A stretch of 64,000 nt of DNA from UMGS1901 sp934122115. GTDB taxonomy: Bacteria > Bacillota > Clostridia > TANB77 > CAG-508. Positions 9,419-18,044 of this stretch are shown one piece after another; positions within the stretch are counted from its first letter, which is position 1; each line of letters begins with the position of its first letter. Made by a program: the position numbers and the translations under genes. The notes below the pieces were generated by a model. It did not search any database and was not told where the DNA came from. It saw only the letters and a list, made by a program, of their open reading frames with translations. Location: contig CAKOVU010000002.1 of NCBI GenBank assembly GCA_934122115.1, positions 138,784-202,783 on the forward strand. Direction: 5' to 3'.

Positions 9419-9421
9419 TTT

Positions 9422-10126
9422 ATGTTTAAAAAAGCAAAAAATCGATTAGTAAAAGATAAAAAAATGTTTATTATATTGTTTATTTTATCTTTAATTTTTA
9501 TAGTGTATAATGTTTTCTTTAGAGGAGATGAAACTTTAGCTTTATCTAAATATGGTTCAAAAGGTAGTGAAGTTACACAAATACAAACGAAACTAAAAAG
9601 ATGGGGATATTATACAGGAAGTATTGATGGGATTTACGGTTCGCAAACTTTAGCGGCTGTAAAATATTTTCAAAGAAAAAATGGATTAACTGTAGATGGA
9701 ATTGCTGGAACTAAAACATTGCAGGCAATGGGAATTTATACTTCTAGCTCTAGTTCAAGTTCATCTGCTAATAATTCAAGTAATTTAAATTTATTAGCAA
9801 GGTTGGTATATGGAGAAGCTAGAGGAGAACCATATACAGGACAGGTTGCTGTTGCTGCAGTGGTGCTAAATAGAGTAAAAAGCAGTTCATTTCCCAATAC
9901 TGTTTCTGGAGTAATATATCAAGCTGGGGCCTTTTCAGTTGTAAGTGATGGACAAATAAATTTAACCCCGAACCAAACTGCATATAATGCTGCAAGGGAT
10001 GCCTTAAATGGATGGGACCCTTCATATGGCTCAATTTATTATTTCAATCCAAACACAGCTACTAGTAGTTGGATTTGGTCTAGGCCACATGTTATTACAA
10101 TAGGAAATCACAGATTTTGTAAATAA
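9422..10126 (+). CDS. sleB: Spore cortex-lytic enzyme SleB-like cell wall hydrolase
   Basis: Likely peptidoglycan hydrolase of spore germination. Residues ~18-33 form a membrane anchor or signal. A PG_binding_1 domain (residues ~42-102; SEVTQIQTKLKRWGYYTG) is followed by a Ser-rich linker and a Hydrolase_2 (SleB) domain (residues ~122-234; LLARLVYGEARGEPYTGQVA with the catalytic-type Glu, ending NHRFCK). 234 aa. Other proteins of this architecture act in mother-cell lysis, so the exact role is inferred. Confidence 0.88.
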   Translation: MFKKAKNRLVKDKKMFIILFILSLIFIVYNVFFRGDETLALSKYGSKGSEVTQIQTKLKRWGYYTGSIDGIYGSQTLAAVKYFQRKNGLTVDGIAGTKTLQAMGIYTSSSSSSSSANNSSNLNLLARLVYGEARGEPYTGQVAVAAVVLNRVKSSSFPNTVSGVIYQAGAFSVVSDGQINLTPNQTAYNAARDALNGWDPSYGSIYYFNPNTATSSWIWSRPHVITIGNHRFCK

Positions 10127-10164
10127 TGATTGAAGAAACTTGTAAAGAGAAAAAATAAATAAAG

Positions 10165-10212
10165 CATATTGTTGTACTATAGCTAATAAAATAGTAGGCA
10201 ATATGTTTTTTT
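10165..10212 (+). terminator. Hairpin insulating invertible locus A from upstream transcription
   Basis: CATATTG...TACTAT (10165-10180) pairs with ATAGTA...CAATATG (10191-10205) and is followed by seven Ts. It would end transcription coming from sleB. Equivalent stems with compensating base changes sit at the same place in loci B, C and D. Confidence 0.7.
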
Positions 10213-10214
10213 AT

Positions 10215-10239
10215 TTCCTTAAGTATGCAACTTAACGAA
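10215..10239 (+). repeat. Left recombination-type site, locus A
   Basis: Arms TTCCTTAAG and CTTAACGAA around the 7-bp spacer TATGCAA. One arm has a single mismatch to the TTCGTTAAG consensus. Confidence 0.75.
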
Positions 10240-10254
10240 TAAAATTCTAATAAA

Positions 10255-10283
10255 ATTATATCAATAAAGTATGTATATTTCAA
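10255..10283 (-). promoter_or_regulatory. Leftward sigma-A promoter inside segment A
   Basis: On the minus strand TTGAAA (10278-10283), 17-bp spacer, TATAAT (10255-10260). It is conserved at the same place in segments B, C and D. Confidence 0.8.
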
Positions 10284-10396
10284 GGATTTATTTATAAAAA
10301 ACACAATAAATATTTTAATCGTGTTTTTATTATTTTCAAAAATTGCTAAAACCTGTAAAAGCTACTAATTGCAAGCAATTTGAAGAAACGAGTTAT

Positions 10397-10421
10397 TTCG
10401 TTAAGTTGCATACTTAACGAA
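10397..10421 (+). repeat. Right recombination-type site, locus A
   Basis: Arms TTCGTTAAG and CTTAACGAA around spacer TTGCATA, the exact reverse complement of the left spacer. Confidence 0.75.
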
Positions 10422-10462
10422 AATAAAAGTGAAAAATTAGTAGTACTAAGGAGAATTACGTA

Positions 10463-11647
10463 ATGAAAGAAATTATTAGCAAATTAGAAAGTAAAAAAGG
10501 GATTACATTAGTTGCTTTGGTTATAACTATTGTAGTTCTATTGATTTTAGCAGGAGTAAGTATAAATTTGGTTGTAGGAAACCAGGGAATATTAACAAAA
10601 TCTAAAAAAGTAAGTGAAGATACAAAGCAAGCGGCAATAAAAGAGCAAATAGATTTAGCACTAACAAATTATCAAATAGAAAAGATAGCAAATGATAATT
10701 TGAATTTTAAAGATTATATGGAAGATGAAGAACAAAGTGTAATAAAAAACTTTGAAGTCATTGATGAAAATCCGAGTGAAGATGTTCAGCTTATAGGAAG
10801 AGTTGATGGCAGGATAATAATAATAAAAACAGATGGAAGCTATGTGTTAGCTAAAGGAGATAATTTAGTAAAAAACGGATTCGGTAAAAACGGAAATGAA
10901 AACTTTCCGGATTTTACAAACAATAATGGAGTTTTTTCTCTTACTACGGATAGCTATAGACTTATAAGCAGTTCTGACTTTATAGAAGTAGATACATCTA
11001 AGAAATATTATCAAGCAATAATAGGAAAGCAGAAAGAAAATATAGGATTTCATTATATAGGATTTGCAGAATATGATAGGGATAAAAATTTAATAGCTGA
11101 TTCAAATGTAATGTATGTATCAGGTTCTTTAACATATCTTGAAAAAGAATTAAAAGATGGTGATACAGAAATATATTTAAATGATTTAAGTAGTTTTGAA
11201 AAGAGTAATCTTGGTGCTTTGTGGCAAAAAACAGGTTTAATCTTTTGGAATTACAAAGATTCTACAGGTTATGAATATCCAGAAGAAACATATTCAAGAA
11301 ATGTGTATTATAATTTATTTGATGATAGCAGTTTTGAAACAGATAGTAATAAAATAAAATTAAAACAGGTATGGAACCATGGAACTATAGCAGCGGGAAC
11401 AAAAATTAGCCAAAGCAATAAAGGATCTAATTATAATTATGGAATATTAAGTGGCAAACCTTTAAATGAAAAATATAAAATATATGAGAATAAAATAGAA
11501 GGAGTTGATAATACAGGAAGTGAAAAATACAGATTGTTTAGAGCAGGAACAAAATATGTAAAAATATTATTTTTAATTAACTGGGGAAATGAGCCTTCGA
11601 ATTTACAAGTCAATTTTAAAGATATAATTTTTGCAGAATGTGAATAA
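10463..11647 (+). CDS. Pilin-like surface protein A, putatively phase-variable
   Basis: A 394-aa protein not recognised beyond its N-terminus. Residues ~13-40 (KKGITLVALVITIVVLLIL) are a prepilin-like signal with Gly before the hydrophobic stretch but Ala rather than Glu at +5. A helical part follows (residues ~45-90). The remainder (from ~130) is rich in aromatic and Asn residues and looks beta-sandwich-like, for example a carbohydrate-binding or fibre-type domain. The start follows AAGGAG. The upstream region carries the invertible segment, so expression is inferred to switch on and off. Presumably exposed on the cell surface. Confidence 0.78.
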   Translation: MKEIISKLESKKGITLVALVITIVVLLILAGVSINLVVGNQGILTKSKKVSEDTKQAAIKEQIDLALTNYQIEKIANDNLNFKDYMEDEEQSVIKNFEVIDENPSEDVQLIGRVDGRIIIIKTDGSYVLAKGDNLVKNGFGKNGNENFPDFTNNNGVFSLTTDSYRLISSSDFIEVDTSKKYYQAIIGKQKENIGFHYIGFAEYDRDKNLIADSNVMYVSGSLTYLEKELKDGDTEIYLNDLSSFEKSNLGALWQKTGLIFWNYKDSTGYEYPEETYSRNVYYNLFDDSSFETDSNKIKLKQVWNHGTIAAGTKISQSNKGSNYNYGILSGKPLNEKYKIYENKIEGVDNTGSEKYRLFRAGTKYVKILFLINWGNEPSNLQVNFKDIIFAECE

Positions 11648-11714
11648 AATGATTGTATTTTGTGCATAAAAGCTCTATAAATTGGAAAAATATTTATAGA
11701 GAGGAAGATTAAGT

Positions 11715-13196
11715 ATGGAATCATTTTGGGAGAAGGATAGAAAGAATTATCAGAAATTTGAACCGATAAAAAACAATATAAATACTAGTATATGCATAAT
11801 AGGTGGAGGGCTTACTGGTTTAAGTACGGCTTACTACCTAAGTAAAGAAACTGATGTTGTAATTGTAGAAAAAGATAGAATTTGCAGTGGGACAAGTTCA
11901 AAAACAACAGGAAAAGTAACTAGCCAACATGGGATTTTTTATAATTATTTGGTAGAGTCAAAGGGAAAAGAATTTGCAAAAAAGTACTTAGAGGCAAATG
12001 AAAGAGCAATAGCAAATATAGAAAAAATAATAAAAGAAAATCAAATTGAATGTGATTATGAAAAAGAAGATTCATATGTGTTTACTTGCCAAGAAACCAT
12101 GGTGGACCAGATAAAAAGTGAGCAGGCATGTATCGAGAAAATTAGTAATGGAAAAAGTGAATTCGTTAAACAAATAGATTTACCAATAGAAACAAAAGGT
12201 GCAATAAAATTTAAAAATCAAGCACAAATTAATCCATTAAAATATGCATATGGGCTAGCCGATGCAATAATTAAGAAAAATGGAAAAATATTTGAAAATT
12301 CCAGAGTAACGGATATAAAAAAGAAAGATAATAAATATGTAGTGTTTGCAAATGATAGCAAAATTGTAGCGGATTATGTGGTAATAGCAACTAGGTATCC
12401 AATAATAAATATACCAGGATATTATTTTTTGAAGATGTACCAATCAACCTCATATGCTATTGTAGCAGATGTAAAGAAAGAGCTTTTTGATGGATGCTAT
12501 ATAAATTTAGAAACTCCAAATTTATCTTTTAGAACAGTTAAAGATGGGGATAAAAAATTACTATTAGCAGTAGGCTTTGATTATAAGACTGGAACCGATG
12601 AAGTAAGAAATGGTTATCAAAGGTTAGAAACAGTGGTAAGAAAAATGTATCCAGATGCAGAAACTTTGTATAAATGGTCTGCAGAGGATTGCATAAGCTT
12701 AGACAAAATACCGTATATAGGGAAAATGTCTTTGATTAGAAAGAAAATGTATATAGCAATAGGTTTTAATAAATGGGGGGTAACTTCTTCAAACATTGCA
12801 GCAAAAATAATTGCCGATGGAATTTTAGGAAAAGAAAATGAATACAAAGAAATATTTAGGGCAACAAGACTTGAACCAGTGAAAAACAGAAAAGAAGTTG
12901 GAAATATGTTGAATGAAGTCAATAAATCTTTGATAGCTGGTAGGTTTAAGATTCCTAAAAATAAATTAGATGATGTGAAGATTGGTGAGGGAAAAATAGT
13001 AAAGATAGATAATCATAAGATAGGTGTATATAAATCTGAAACAGGAGAGATATACAAAGTAAATCCATATTGCACGCATTTGGGGTGTGAATTAAGTTTT
13101 AATAATATAGATAAGGTATGGGAATGCCCATGCCATGGTTCAAAATTTATGTATGATGGAAAAAGCATAGAAGTTCCAAGTAATAAAAATTTGTAA
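11715..13196 (+). CDS. FAD-dependent oxidoreductase with C-terminal Rieske domain
   Basis: N-terminal DAO-type FAD domain with the dinucleotide-binding loop (ICIIGGGLTGLSTAYYLS) and a C-terminal Rieske [2Fe-2S] domain with CTHLGCEL and CPCHGSKF (residues ~455-490). This fusion is common in Firmicutes, but the substrate is unknown. At 493 aa it ends a little early after the second Rieske motif, though both Cys-His pairs are intact. It sits between pilin-like loci A and B and shows no link to them other than position. Confidence 0.9.
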   Translation: MESFWEKDRKNYQKFEPIKNNINTSICIIGGGLTGLSTAYYLSKETDVVIVEKDRICSGTSSKTTGKVTSQHGIFYNYLVESKGKEFAKKYLEANERAIANIEKIIKENQIECDYEKEDSYVFTCQETMVDQIKSEQACIEKISNGKSEFVKQIDLPIETKGAIKFKNQAQINPLKYAYGLADAIIKKNGKIFENSRVTDIKKKDNKYVVFANDSKIVADYVVIATRYPIINIPGYYFLKMYQSTSYAIVADVKKELFDGCYINLETPNLSFRTVKDGDKKLLLAVGFDYKTGTDEVRNGYQRLETVVRKMYPDAETLYKWSAEDCISLDKIPYIGKMSLIRKKMYIAIGFNKWGVTSSNIAAKIIADGILGKENEYKEIFRATRLEPVKNRKEVGNMLNEVNKSLIAGRFKIPKNKLDDVKIGEGKIVKIDNHKIGVYKSETGEIYKVNPYCTHLGCELSFNNIDKVWECPCHGSKFMYDGKSIEVPSNKNL

Positions 13197-13204
13197 GAAT
13201 GTAC

Positions 13205-13270
13205 TTGAAAGAAATAAAACATACTGTTATAATAAAATCGAAAAAATTATAACTAGAATGTTTTATTTTT
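13205..13270 (+). promoter_or_regulatory. Outer promoter-like sequence and terminator-like stem, locus B
   Basis: TTGAAA (13205-13210), 17-bp spacer, TATAAT (13228-13233) reads toward the invertible segment. The same bases form one arm (13213-13233) of a long imperfect stem with 13246-13267, followed by a T-rich run. It may be a constitutive outer promoter, an insulating terminator, or both. Confidence 0.55.
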
Positions 13271-13293
13271 CGTTAAGGAATATACTTAACGAA
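13269..13293 (+). repeat. Left recombination-type site, locus B
   Basis: TTCGTTAAG, spacer GAATATA, CTTAACGAA; perfect palindromic arms. Confidence 0.78.
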
Positions 13294-13308
13294 CCTTTTT
13301 CCAAAAAA

Positions 13309-13337
13309 ATTATATCAATAAAAAGCTTATATTTCAA
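13309..13337 (-). promoter_or_regulatory. Leftward sigma-A promoter inside segment B
   Basis: Minus strand TTGAAA (13332-13337), 17-bp spacer, TATAAT (13309-13314). Confidence 0.8.
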
Positions 13338-13458
13338 GCAAAATTTAAAAAACAACTAAATGTTTTTGAACTTAATTTGAATAAGTTTGAAAAAATAGTA
13401 AAAACGCTATAAGCCAGTTATATCAAATGTTTTAATGAATTTATTTTATAAAATTTAC

Positions 13459-13483
13459 TTCGTTAAGTATATTCCTTAACGAA
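13459..13483 (+). repeat. Right recombination-type site, locus B
   Basis: TTCGTTAAG, spacer TATATTC, CTTAACGAA; spacer is the reverse complement of the left one, giving a 25-bp perfect inverted pair. Confidence 0.78.
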
Positions 13484-13543
13484 ATTGGAAAAGATAATAA
13501 AAAGCAGTGATACCAAAGAAAATAAAGAAAGGGATTTAATATA

Positions 13544-15484
13544 ATGAAAAAATTAGGTGTTGAATGTGGAAAAAATAAAAAAGGAATTACATTGGTTGCC
13601 TTAATAGTGACAATAGTAGTTCTATTAATATTGGCAGGAGTGAGTTTGAATCTATTAGTTGGGAACAATGGAATAATAACTCGTGCAAAACAGGCCCAAA
13701 TAAGCAATGATTTAAGTTCATATAAAGAGCAGTTAGCAATGTTTATAGCAGAAAAGAAAGTAGAAAATCCAGAGTTTTATGAATCAAGTTTAACAGCAGG
13801 AAAAAATAATTTATATTATAATACCAAAACATCAGAAGACGAAAAAACAATTAAAGACATAATAAGTGATGTAAAAGATGAATACCTAGACAGCTTAGAA
13901 GTGATAAAAGGAAAATTAATGATAAATACTCAGGATAAAAATACGATAAGAGTGGCGCAAGCAGTAGGAGTAGAGCCAAATCCATATGACATAAGAGACG
14001 GAGTATTGCAATCATCAGATGGTAACTTATTATTAATGGATGAAAACGGGACATTAACAATCCCAGATAGTGTAGTAGAGATTGGAAGTGGAGCATTTTC
14101 TGGAGTAACAGGCTTGAAAACAATAATAATACCAGGAACAGTAAAAACAATAGCGGCTAGCGCATTTGCATATAATACAACACTTGAAACAGTAATATTG
14201 GAAGAAGGAGTTCAAGTTATAGGTAGTAATGCATTTGAAAATTGCAACAATATAAAAAATGTAAATCTACCACAGTCATTAAATACAATAGGGCAACTAG
14301 CATTTTACTATTGCACTAAATTAGAAACAATAAAAATACCAGGTAATGTAGAGAATATACAATCCTATGCTTTCTGTGGTTGCAAGGAATTGACTAGTGT
14401 AACAATTGAGGAAGGGGTAACGACAATAGAATATGCAGGATTTTCAGATTGCACAAAATTAAACACTATAGAAATACCTAGTTCAATAAATAGCATTGGA
14501 TCGTTTGTATTTAATAACGATGTAGCTTTAAATAATATAAAGTTAAATAACAACACAAATTATAGTTTTACTGATGGCTTTTTTAAAACGAATGATGGTA
14601 GTCAAATAATTTTTATAACAGATGAAATGCTAAAAAGTACAGAATCTTTAGAAATACCAGAGAAAGTAACGAACTTTGGAATATCTATAGGAAAATATAC
14701 AAATCTAAAGCAAATAAAAATACCATCAACATTAACAACGATGATAAGTGCTAATAACTTTCCTAAAAGCATAAGTAATGTAGTTGTGGATACAAATAAT
14801 ACAAAGTATACATCTGAAGATGGAATTTTGTATACAAAAGATACGAAAGAATTAGTAATGTGTTATTTAAAAGATCCAGAAATAAATCTAAAAGATGGAA
14901 TAATAAATTTAAGGGAGTATTGTTTTAAACAAGCAGAAAATGCAAGTAGTATTGCCTTACCAGAAAGTTTAGAACAAATTGGAGCATTTGCTTTTTCAAG
15001 TGATGCAAAATATGAAAAAATAAAAATAGGAAAAAAAGTTTCACTGATTTCCCCAATATTTAAATATGGAAATTATCTTGGAACAGTAGAAATAAGTGAA
15101 GAGAATCCATATTATGCAATAGATACTAATATGTTGTATACAAAAGGTAAAAAGAAATTGATATGTGCATTATATAAGATAAATGGCGAACTTTCAATTC
15201 CTGGAACGGTAGAAGAAATAGGAAATGCAGCGTTTAATGCACAAGACTTAATAACTAAAGTAGTAATAAGTGAAGGAACTAAAATAATTGGTGATACAGC
15301 TTTTTCACAGTGCAGTGGATTACAAACAGTAGAAATACCAAGCACAGTTACCAGTATAGGAAGTTTAACATTTGAAAGATGCAGTAATCTTTCAAGCATA
15401 ATTATAAATAATAAAGAAGGCTCGATAGATGGTGCACCATGGGGAGCACCAAAAGGAATGAGAGCAATAACTTGGAAAAAATAA
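13544..15484 (+). CDS. Pilin-like BspA-type leucine-rich repeat surface protein B
   Basis: 646 aa. N-terminal prepilin-like segment (KKGITLVALIVTIVVLLIL), a helical stalk (residues ~45-130), then LRR_5/BspA repeats from about residue 165 to the end (units such as IPDSVVEIGSGAFSGVTGL and IKIPGNVENIQSYAFCGC). BspA-type repeats often mediate adhesion to host or partner cells. Its leader holds the invertible segment with perfect 25-bp sites, so phase-variable expression is inferred. A TATAATG context with AAGAAAGGG gives the ATG start. A 3' palindrome follows the stop. Confidence 0.85.
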   Translation: MKKLGVECGKNKKGITLVALIVTIVVLLILAGVSLNLLVGNNGIITRAKQAQISNDLSSYKEQLAMFIAEKKVENPEFYESSLTAGKNNLYYNTKTSEDEKTIKDIISDVKDEYLDSLEVIKGKLMINTQDKNTIRVAQAVGVEPNPYDIRDGVLQSSDGNLLLMDENGTLTIPDSVVEIGSGAFSGVTGLKTIIIPGTVKTIAASAFAYNTTLETVILEEGVQVIGSNAFENCNNIKNVNLPQSLNTIGQLAFYYCTKLETIKIPGNVENIQSYAFCGCKELTSVTIEEGVTTIEYAGFSDCTKLNTIEIPSSINSIGSFVFNNDVALNNIKLNNNTNYSFTDGFFKTNDGSQIIFITDEMLKSTESLEIPEKVTNFGISIGKYTNLKQIKIPSTLTTMISANNFPKSISNVVVDTNNTKYTSEDGILYTKDTKELVMCYLKDPEINLKDGIINLREYCFKQAENASSIALPESLEQIGAFAFSSDAKYEKIKIGKKVSLISPIFKYGNYLGTVEISEENPYYAIDTNMLYTKGKKKLICALYKINGELSIPGTVEEIGNAAFNAQDLITKVVISEGTKIIGDTAFSQCSGLQTVEIPSTVTSIGSLTFERCSNLSSIIINNKEGSIDGAPWGAPKGMRAITWKK

Positions 15485-15488
15485 AGGT

Positions 15489-15532
15489 TATAGTTGGTAT
15501 TATTCACAATATGTGATATAATACCAACTATA
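15489..15532 (+). promoter_or_regulatory. Promoter embedded in a near-perfect palindrome
   Basis: TTGGTA (15494-15499), exactly 17 bp, TATAAT (15517-15522). The whole promoter lies in a stem: 15489-15503 pairs with 15518-15532, and TCACA pairs with TGTGA inside. It drives the pilin-like gene at 15556 and may double as a 3' stem for locus B. A regulator could bind this dyad. Confidence 0.65.
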
Positions 15533-15555
15533 TTACGTTAGTAAGGGGAGTAGAA

Positions 15556-16077
15556 ATGTACAGCATAAAAAAAGAAAATGGAATGGGGCACATACAGGTT
15601 TTATTATTAATAATAATTATTACTTGCTTAGTTGCAAGTGGAGTTTACTTTATTAAAACAAATTTAAATGACAGACGTATAGAAACAATAAAAACAAATA
15701 TGATGCTAATTCAATGGAAAGTAAAGAATTATATGGGTTCAAAAACTGTTGCAAAAGAAGAAGCACAAAAAATAGGGACAAAAATATCTGAAATGAAAGA
15801 GGATAAATTGTTAAAAGAAATTATAGATAATGGTGTAATAAAAGAGGATGAATATGAAAAATATTATGTTTTGAAAGATGAAGATTTGGCAACTATTGGG
15901 ACAGAGGTTACTAATGAAGAAGATAGCTATTATATTGTAAATTACGATACGGAAGAGATTATATTTTCGAAAGGTTGCAGTTATAATAAAAACCAAAAAC
16001 TATATAAACTATCTGAAATAGAAGAGGCTAAAAATAATAAAGAAGAAAATAAACAAGCAGAAGAGAGTGAAAATTAG
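15556..16077 (+). CDS. Pseudopilin-like single-pass membrane protein
   Basis: 173 aa. One N-terminal membrane segment (GHIQVLLLIIIITCLVASG) with Gly just before it, then a soluble, highly charged domain ending in a Lys/Glu-rich tail. The layout resembles minor pilins or general secretion pseudopilins, but the processing motif is poor. The stop overlaps the region just before rnhB, so the two are likely co-transcribed. Function unknown. Confidence 0.65.
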   Translation: MYSIKKENGMGHIQVLLLIIIITCLVASGVYFIKTNLNDRRIETIKTNMMLIQWKVKNYMGSKTVAKEEAQKIGTKISEMKEDKLLKEIIDNGVIKEDEYEKYYVLKDEDLATIGTEVTNEEDSYYIVNYDTEEIIFSKGCSYNKNQKLYKLSEIEEAKNNKEENKQAEESEN

Positions 16078-16078
16078 T

Positions 16079-16714
16079 ATGAAGGAAAAAGAAGAACAAA
16101 GGTTAATAGAGCTAAAGAAAATAGAAGAAGAATTACATAATAATGGAAATGAATACATATGTGGAATCGATGAGGCAGGGAGAGGACCTTTAGCAGGACC
16201 AGTAGTTATTGCAGCAGCCATTATGCCAAGAGATTCCATGATAGAAGGAGTAAACGATTCAAAAAAAGTTTCTGAAAAGAAAAGAGAAAAGTTATATGAA
16301 ATTATCACTAATGAGGCAATTGCATATGGCGTAGCGATTATAGACCAGAAAGAAATAGATAGAATAAATATTTTGAATGCAACAAAAGAAGGTCTTACAA
16401 TGGCTGTGAAGGAGCTTACAACAAAGCCGGATTTAATAATAGTAGATGCATTAAATAAAATTGATACATGTGGAATTCCATATCAATCTATAATAAAAGG
16501 AGATGCTAAATGCTATTCAATAGCTGCAGCTTCAATAATAGCAAAGGTAACAAGGGATAGAATAATGAGGCAGTGGGATGAAGTATACCCCCAATATGGG
16601 TTTGCTAAACATAAAGGATATGGTACAGCGGCACATATTCAAGCAATTAAAGATTATGGCCTATGCCCATTACACCGCTTATCATTTGTAAAAAATATAG
16701 TTAGCAAGGAGTAA
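16079..16714 (+). CDS. rnhB: Ribonuclease HII
   Basis: Cleaves RNA in RNA/DNA hybrids and at single ribonucleotides in DNA. Catalytic acids are visible in CGIDEAGRGPLAGP (Asp, Glu) and IIVDALNKI (Asp). The C-terminal block HKGYGTAAHIQAI is typical. An upstream in-frame GTG at 16067 would overlap the previous gene; I prefer the ATG at 16079 (211 aa). Confidence 0.95.
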   Translation: MKEKEEQRLIELKKIEEELHNNGNEYICGIDEAGRGPLAGPVVIAAAIMPRDSMIEGVNDSKKVSEKKREKLYEIITNEAIAYGVAIIDQKEIDRINILNATKEGLTMAVKELTTKPDLIIVDALNKIDTCGIPYQSIIKGDAKCYSIAAASIIAKVTRDRIMRQWDEVYPQYGFAKHKGYGTAAHIQAIKDYGLCPLHRLSFVKNIVSKE

Positions 16715-16718
16715 ACGT

Positions 16719-18020
16719 ATGAATATATTAGATATAATAGGAAAAAAGAGAGATAAAAAAGAGTTAACTAAAGAAGAGATAGAGTATTTTGTAAAAGAAT
16801 ATACTGCAGGTAATGTGGCTGATTATCAAGCTGCTGCATTGGTTATGGCAATTTATATAAATGGAATGACTATAGAAGAAACCACAAACTTAACATTAGC
16901 AATGGCGTATTCTGGAGATGTTTTAGATCTATCTTCTATTGGAAATGTGGTGGATAAGCATAGCACAGGAGGAATTGGCGATAAAGTAACTATAATTCTA
17001 ATGCCAATAGTTGCTGCTCTTGGAGTAAAGGTTGCAAAAATGTCAGGAAGAGGTTTAGGCTTTACAGGAGGAACAAAAGACAAATTAGAAGCAATTCCAG
17101 GATATAGAACAGAGATTGATATACCAGAATTTATAGAAAACGTAAAAAAGATAGGAATTAGCTTAATAGGGCAAACATTAAATTTAGCACCAGCAGATAA
17201 AAAATTGTATGCTTTAAGAGATTCGATTAATTGCACAGCAAATATTCCACTTATAAGTTCTAGCATAATGAGCAAGAAAATAGCAGCAGGAGCTAATAAA
17301 GTAGTACTAGATGTTACTTGCGGTAGTGGAGCTTTTATGAAAGATATAAAAGAAGCGGAAGAGTTATCTAATGCAATGATTGGAATAGGGAAAATAGCTA
17401 ATAAAGAAACTGTATGTATAATAACAAATATGGATCAGCCTTTAGGTAGCATGGTAGGAAATACATTAGAAGTAAAAGAAGCTATAGAAGCTCTAAAAGG
17501 CAACATGAATGAAGATGTAAAAGATGTTGTATTGGAATTAGGTGCATATATACTTAAGTTAGATGGCAAAGGAGATAATATAGAAGAAAACAAAAAAGCT
17601 ATAGAAGAAGTAGTTGCAAATGGTAAAGCATATCAAAAATTCTTAGAACTAGTTAAAAATCAGGGTGGAGATATAACATACATAGAGAATACAGAAAAGT
17701 TTGAAAAATCAAAATATAAGATGGAAGTAAGAATAGAGCAAGAAGGGTACATCCGAAAATTAAATGCTGAAGAGGTTGGAAAAATAGCGATGCATCTTGG
17801 TGCTGGAAGAGTAAGAAAAGAAGATGATATAGATTATTCTGTAGGAGTAGAATTAATAAAAAAAGTAGGAGATTTTGTAGAAAAAGGCAACATAGTAGCA
17901 TATGTGCATGCAAACGAAGAACAAAAGGGAAAAGAAGCAGTAGAAATGCTGAAAGAAAAATATATAATAGGAAATGACAGAATAGAACCAATAAAATCAA
18001 TATTAGAAATAATACAATAA
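16719..18020 (+). CDS. pdp: Pyrimidine-nucleoside phosphorylase
   Basis: Cleaves thymidine, deoxyuridine or uridine with phosphate for nucleoside salvage. 433 aa. Signature DKHSTGGIGDKVTI and SGRGLGFTGGTKDKLEAIPG match the thymidine/pyrimidine phosphorylase family. It starts 4 bp after rnhB, behind GGAG. The DeoD purine phosphorylase at 36 kb complements it. Confidence 0.94.
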   Translation: MNILDIIGKKRDKKELTKEEIEYFVKEYTAGNVADYQAAALVMAIYINGMTIEETTNLTLAMAYSGDVLDLSSIGNVVDKHSTGGIGDKVTIILMPIVAALGVKVAKMSGRGLGFTGGTKDKLEAIPGYRTEIDIPEFIENVKKIGISLIGQTLNLAPADKKLYALRDSINCTANIPLISSSIMSKKIAAGANKVVLDVTCGSGAFMKDIKEAEELSNAMIGIGKIANKETVCIITNMDQPLGSMVGNTLEVKEAIEALKGNMNEDVKDVVLELGAYILKLDGKGDNIEENKKAIEEVVANGKAYQKFLELVKNQGGDITYIENTEKFEKSKYKMEVRIEQEGYIRKLNAEEVGKIAMHLGAGRVRKEDDIDYSVGVELIKKVGDFVEKGNIVAYVHANEEQKGKEAVEMLKEKYIIGNDRIEPIKSILEIIQ

Positions 18021-18044
18021 AAGACAGAAAAAATTCTGTCTTTT
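18019..18044 (+). terminator. Bidirectional terminator between pdp and the zinc-ribbon gene
   Basis: AAAAGACAGAA, loop AAAA, TTCTGTCTTTT: an 11-bp stem with T-tracts on both strands, between convergent genes. Confidence 0.85.

Larger units (their letters stand above)
10215..10421. other. Putative invertible promoter segment, locus A
   Basis: A ~180-bp (centre-to-centre) segment bounded by two palindromic sites in inverted orientation. Inside are a leftward sigma-A-type promoter (10255-10283) and a hairpin (AAAAACAC 10297-10304 with GTGTTTTT 10321-10328). As drawn, the promoter points away from the gene at 10463. After inversion its -10 would lie near 10376-10381, giving a ~75-nt leader. No recombinase gene is in the window. 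Confidence 0.75.
13269..13483. other. Putative invertible promoter segment, locus B
   Basis: Bounded by perfectly matched inverted sites ~190 bp apart centre to centre. It contains a leftward promoter (13309-13337) and a hairpin (AAAAACA 13348-13354 with TGTTTTT 13361-13367). Inversion would place the -10 at about 13438-13443, ~100 bp before the gene at 13544. Confidence 0.78.

Noticed and set aside
10127..10462. The conserved leader as a structured riboswitch-like RNA
   Set aside because: Paired elements first suggested a cis-RNA. The opposite-facing consensus promoter in all four copies and the site architecture (palindromic arms, locus-specific asymmetric spacers that are reverse complements) fit DNA inversion better. 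An RNA role for parts of it is not excluded.
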